Source: Acidobacteriota bacterium
Lineage (GTDB): Bacteria > Acidobacteriota > Terriglobia > UBA7540
DNA length: 9,021 nt
Direction: 5' to 3'
NCBI GenBank assembly: GCA_003165615.1
Contig: PLWR01000161.1
Coordinates: forward strand, 1-9,021
This document shows, piece after piece, positions 6,519 through 9,021 of this stretch (position 1 is the first letter of the stretch; each line of letters starts with the position of its first letter). The position numbers and the translations under genes are program-made. The notes under the pieces were generated by a model. That model was not told where the DNA came from. It ran no database searches and saw nothing but the letters and a program-made list of their open reading frames with translations.

Positions 6519-6804
6519 CAGGGAATTAGATTGTAGCAGAGGAAGGTGTGTCGAGAATGGGTCCTTTGCGTCTACTCAAGGATCAGGCGTCAGCTGCACC
6601 CTGCCGTCGCTAGCCCGCATGTTTCTGGGCGCGGTGGAGATTATTGTTAAAATGAGTTATATAAGAACGGGAACCTCGATTGCGCCAACGGCTTCAACTG
6701 GGATACACTAACCCCGTCCCGGATGGTCGACCACGCGAGCGCGGCTCATTTCTGATTTCAATGGAAGCCGGAATTATTCTCGCCCATGAGGGGCATAACC
6801 ACAA
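6519..6804. other. Divergent intergenic region between Nudix and GGDEF genes
   Basis: No convincing gene is seen. The left end holds the candidate Nudix promoter. An AT-rich stretch (about 6641-6665) contains TATAAG at 6660-6665, a possible -10 for the rightward GGDEF gene, with TGGAGA at 6635-6640 as a poor -35 at 19-nt spacing. A perfect 10-nt palindrome, TGGTCGACCA, lies at 6724-6733, followed by a small GAGC-GCG-GCTC stem at 6737-6747; either could be an operator, but there is one copy only. I found no recognisable c-di-GMP riboswitch motif. Confidence 0.4.
6530..6535 (-). promoter_or_regulatory. Possible -10 box of the Nudix gene
   Basis: TACAAT on the minus strand matches five of six positions of TATAAT and ends 11 nt before the Nudix ATG. 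Transcription from it would leave only a few untranslated bases, consistent with the missing Shine-Dalgarno sequence. The -35 region (TTCTCG, 16-nt spacing) is poor. Confidence 0.3.
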
Positions 6805-7623
6805 GTGGAACTTGAAAACAAGCCCGTGAGTATCCTTTCCAGGCTCAGCGAGCAACTGACGCTGCTGGAGAAGCGTGACTTTGAGCAATGGGTTATCGTG
6901 GTGGGCACGGGTATTCTGGTAGGAACGGGCCTGGTGGCGATCCTTTTCCCTGGCGCCATCCTGCAAAATCGGACCTTGCATTTTGAGCTCTCAGTTTCGC
7001 GGGAGCTTTTCCTGGGACTGGTGGCGCTGCTCGTTCTCTTTAACACCTACATGATTACGAGCCGCATGAAGTTGCGGCGTGCTCGCGGAGAAGTCATCTC
7101 CACGGCGATTCACAGTGAACTTCTGCGCCTGCAATCATTCAGCGATCCCCTCACCGAGGTTTACAACCGGCATTCGCTCGACGATATGTTCAAGAAATAC
7201 TCCAGCCGGGCGGAGCGCCTGAAGAAGCCACTCAGCTTCCTGATGATCGACGTCGATCTCTTTCGCGAAGTCAACTCCCGTTTTGGCCACACGACCGGCG
7301 ATTTTGTGCTGCTGGAGGTGGCGACCATTCTCAAGTCCGCGGTGCGCGGTTCCGACGCCGTGATTCGCTATGGCGGCGACGAATTTCTGGTCATCCTTGC
7401 CGACGCTCCCTTGCAAAATGTCGAGGTGGTCAAGGGACGTATCGAAAGGTATGTGCAGGATTGGAACCAAAGCGGGCACTTAAAGGATTTCGAACTGGTC
7501 CTCAGTGTGGGTGCATCTGTATGGGCCCCGGGAAAGACTGCTGACGAAATCATGAACGAAGCCGACAAGGAGATGTTCGCCGCCAAAGCCCGCGGCAAGC
7601 AAGGCCGTTCCCCATCTGCATGA
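6805..7623 (+). CDS. Membrane-anchored GGDEF diguanylate cyclase
   Basis: The 272-residue protein makes cyclic di-GMP from two GTP. Two hydrophobic segments (about 29-53 and 68-87) anchor it in the inner membrane, separated by a short loop rich in polar residues. A likely helical linker (88-113) leads to the GGDEF domain (about 114-268), which begins DPLTEVYNR. The active-site motif GGDEF (190-194) is intact, and RGSD at 181-184 stands five residues before it, which is the product-inhibition I-site. GHTTGD (161-166) keeps a metal-site aspartate. The usual ND before it reads NS (157-158). There is no recognisable sensor domain. The GTG at 6805 is the earliest start, because TAA lies in frame at 6796; GAGGGG at 6788-6793 is a rather distant Shine-Dalgarno sequence. 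It is a stand-alone gene. Confidence 0.93.
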   Translation: MELENKPVSILSRLSEQLTLLEKRDFEQWVIVVGTGILVGTGLVAILFPGAILQNRTLHFELSVSRELFLGLVALLVLFNTYMITSRMKLRRARGEVISTAIHSELLRLQSFSDPLTEVYNRHSLDDMFKKYSSRAERLKKPLSFLMIDVDLFREVNSRFGHTTGDFVLLEVATILKSAVRGSDAVIRYGGDEFLVILADAPLQNVEVVKGRIERYVQDWNQSGHLKDFELVLSVGASVWAPGKTADEIMNEADKEMFAAKARGKQGRSPSA

Positions 7624-7825
7624 TGCCGCTTCAGCCGGTTTTGAACCCACCGTCATCTGTCCTCCACTCGCGCGTCAACATAAGGAGCGGAATCACCCCG
7701 AGCATTTGCGTCTTTCGAGGCGAGCCGAAATCTCAGGATATCTGTGAGAGGTGACCCGAGACAAGGAAGAGGCAAACTCTGAAAGCGGAAGGCGGGCAGC
7801 GTGAGATGCTTCTAGGAGATCGGGT

Positions 7826-7831
7826 TATAAT
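7826..7831 (+). promoter_or_regulatory. Perfect -10 box (TATAAT) before the FAD oxidoreductase remnant
   Basis: TATAAT stands 110 nt before the TTG at 7941. No acceptable -35 hexamer is present at 16-18 nt, so the promoter call rests on the -10 alone. It overlaps the left arm of the hairpin at 7829-7882. Confidence 0.3.
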
Positions 7832-7882
7832 GCAATTCCTCACCTTGCCTGCCCATGCCCCTCACTGGCGGGGAATTGCATT
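7829..7882. repeat. Long inverted repeat / hairpin
   Basis: AATGCAATTCC (7829-7839) and GGAATTGCATT (7872-7882) are perfect reverse complements. Pairing continues inward to 7844/7867 with one T-G wobble and one A-C mismatch, giving a stem of 16 positions with 15 pairs and a 22-nt loop. No T-tract follows on either strand, so it is not a standard terminator. It could be an operator, an RNA structure or a small mobile repeat. Confidence 0.7.
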
Positions 7883-7940
7883 TGAGCATTAGCTGAATTT
7901 GGCTGCCCACACATCAACGGATTTCATAGTTTGAGGACAC

Positions 7941-8958
7941 TTGATTAGGCACCAGGGTAGGGGTCCACAAGTCGCGATAATAGGGGGATCGGCGGCCGGT
8001 CTGTTTACCGCCTATTTGCTGGCGCGGGCGGGTGGCGAAAATCGCGTTGCGTCGGCCGGACCTGGTGATCGAGGGCAAGGTGCTGATGCAAGAGTTGGCG
8101 GCGGCATCGGCGGCGGTCGGCGCGCGTGTCGAGTTCGGGCAGAAATTCCTTTCTCTCGATCAACACGGACAGGGCCTGACGTTGAACCTGGAGCGCAGCA
8201 AGGGCGGGCGGGTCGAGGAAGCGAAGTTTCCGACGGTGATTGGGGCGGACGGGGCGGTGAGCCGGGTGGCGCAGGCGGCGGGGTGGCCCCCGGCGCGCAC
8301 GGCGCCGCTGGTGCAGGCCATTGTGGACTTGCCCAGCGGCATGGCCTCGGACACGGTGCGGGTGTGGTTCATTCCCGAGGACACGCCGTATTTCTACTGG
8401 CTGATTCCGCACTCGCCGACGGCGGGGGTGGTGGGACTGATTGGGGAAGAGGCGGCGGAGACCAAGTCGGTTCTGCAACGATTTCTGGAGAAGCACCACC
8501 TGCAGGCGCGGGGATTTCAGGGGGCGAGGATCCCCATTTATACGGGCTGGACGCCGGTGCGCCGCCAGTTGAGCGGGGGCGAGGTGTACCTGGTGGGAGA
8601 CGCCGCCGGGCACGTGAAGGTGACCACGGTGGGGGGAATCGTGACGGGATTTCGCGGCGCCCTGGGCGTAGCCGACGCCATCCTGAATGGAGGCAATAGC
8701 GGTAAGCTACAGGCCCTGCGGCGGGAACTGAACACCCACCTGCTGATCCGCAAGCTGATTCACGGCTTCACCCAGACGCACTACTCGCACTTGGTGGACC
8801 TGCTGAACGCCCGGGCGCGCCAGGACCTGGAAGCCCACACCCGCGACGAACCCGCCAGCCTGCTCTTGCGCATCTGCCTGCACCAACCCCGCCTGCTGCT
8901 TCTGGGCCTCCGATCCCTCCTCACTGGCGGAACCTTCCACCGCCAGAATGCCCGCTAA
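7941..8958 (+). pseudogene. Geranylgeranyl-reductase-type FAD-dependent oxidoreductase, broken by internal deletion and frame change
   Basis: From TTG at 7941 (GAGG Shine-Dalgarno 4 nt upstream) the frame encodes VAIIGGSAAGLFTAYLLARAG, the N-terminal FAD-binding Rossmann motif. This homology stops at about 8033. The rest of the protein continues in another frame from about 8035 to the TAA at 8956-8958: IALRRPDLVIE, then VIGADGAVSR, PEDTPYFYWLIP, VYLVGDAAG (second FAD contact) and a helical C-terminus. In this family tens of residues, including the strand ending in the acidic ribose-binding residue, normally separate the two parts; here they are missing. Intact relatives reduce isoprenoid or similar unsaturated chains. 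A GTG at 8032 could start a 308-residue product, but it would lack the nucleotide-binding motif and has no good ribosome-binding site. A sequencing or assembly error is the alternative. Confidence 0.75.
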
Positions 8959-9021
8959 CAACTTAAGCCGTCGCCGCGCATTCATCCCCGCCTGGGTCTA
9001 GAGCGGTTTTGATTTAAGTGC

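Larger units (their letters stand above)
7624..7940. other. Intergenic region after the GGDEF gene
   Basis: These 317 nt contain no open frame of useful length and no tRNA that I can fold. The left 200 nt show nothing distinctive. The right part contains a perfect TATAAT (7826-7831), a strong hairpin (7829-7882) and the Shine-Dalgarno GAGG (7933-7936) of the FAD oxidoreductase remnant. No clear intrinsic terminator for the GGDEF gene is seen. Confidence 0.5.

Noticed and set aside
6761..6804. ATG at 6761 as an upstream start for the GGDEF gene
   Set aside because: It is in a different frame, and an in-frame TAA stands at 6796 before the GTG at 6805.
6519..6804. c-di-GMP riboswitch upstream of the GGDEF gene
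   Set aside because: I could not find the conserved core or paired regions expected of a GEMM-type aptamer.
7829..7882. Intrinsic terminator for the GGDEF gene
   Set aside because: The stem is strong, but no T-tract follows and it lies about 200 nt past the stop codon.
7855..7896. Thirteen-codon open frame inside the hairpin as a leader peptide
   Set aside because: It has no Shine-Dalgarno sequence and no run of regulatory codons; the length is unremarkable by chance.

Overview
The window reads like a moderately GC-rich bacterial chromosome, most probably from an Acidobacteriota member or a relative. That placement is an inference from the gene content and order, the style of the IPT/TIG plus beta-propeller protein, and the intergenic repeats. 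No rRNA, tRNA, CRISPR array, transposase or phage gene is visible.

The left two thirds (1-6518) is a single run of minus-strand genes. In transcription order they are: a MutT-like Nudix hydrolase; an exported WD40 protein overlapping it by 8 nt; a gap of about 250 nt holding a repeat element; rimO (methylthiolation of ribosomal protein S12); yacG (zinc protein that inhibits gyrase); pgpA (phosphatidylglycerophosphatase A); an IPT/TIG plus six-repeat beta-propeller protein; cinA; a second repeat array; and the first 64 codons of thpR (RNA 2',3'-cyclic phosphodiesterase), cut by the window edge. The rimO-to-cinA genes are packed with gaps of 9 nt or less or with overlaps, so they probably form one translationally coupled operon. 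Their jobs (ribosome modification, gyrase control, phospholipid synthesis, nucleotide repair) are housekeeping.

The right third is on the plus strand. A 286-nt divergent region leads to a membrane-anchored GGDEF diguanylate cyclase with an intact inhibitory site. A 317-nt gap follows, holding a perfect TATAAT and a strong hairpin. Then comes a geranylgeranyl-reductase-type FAD oxidoreductase that looks broken: the N-terminal FAD-binding motif and the rest of the protein lie in different frames, and the connecting segment is missing.

The most unusual signal is not a gene. Two minus-strand intergenic regions are built from degenerate 7-bp units. One is an uninterrupted array of 18 heptamers (202-327) that runs into the stop codon of cinA. 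The other (4863-5025) carries two heptamer arrays in opposite orientation, making an imperfect large palindrome just after the WD40 gene. No new defence, secretion or biosynthetic system is apparent.
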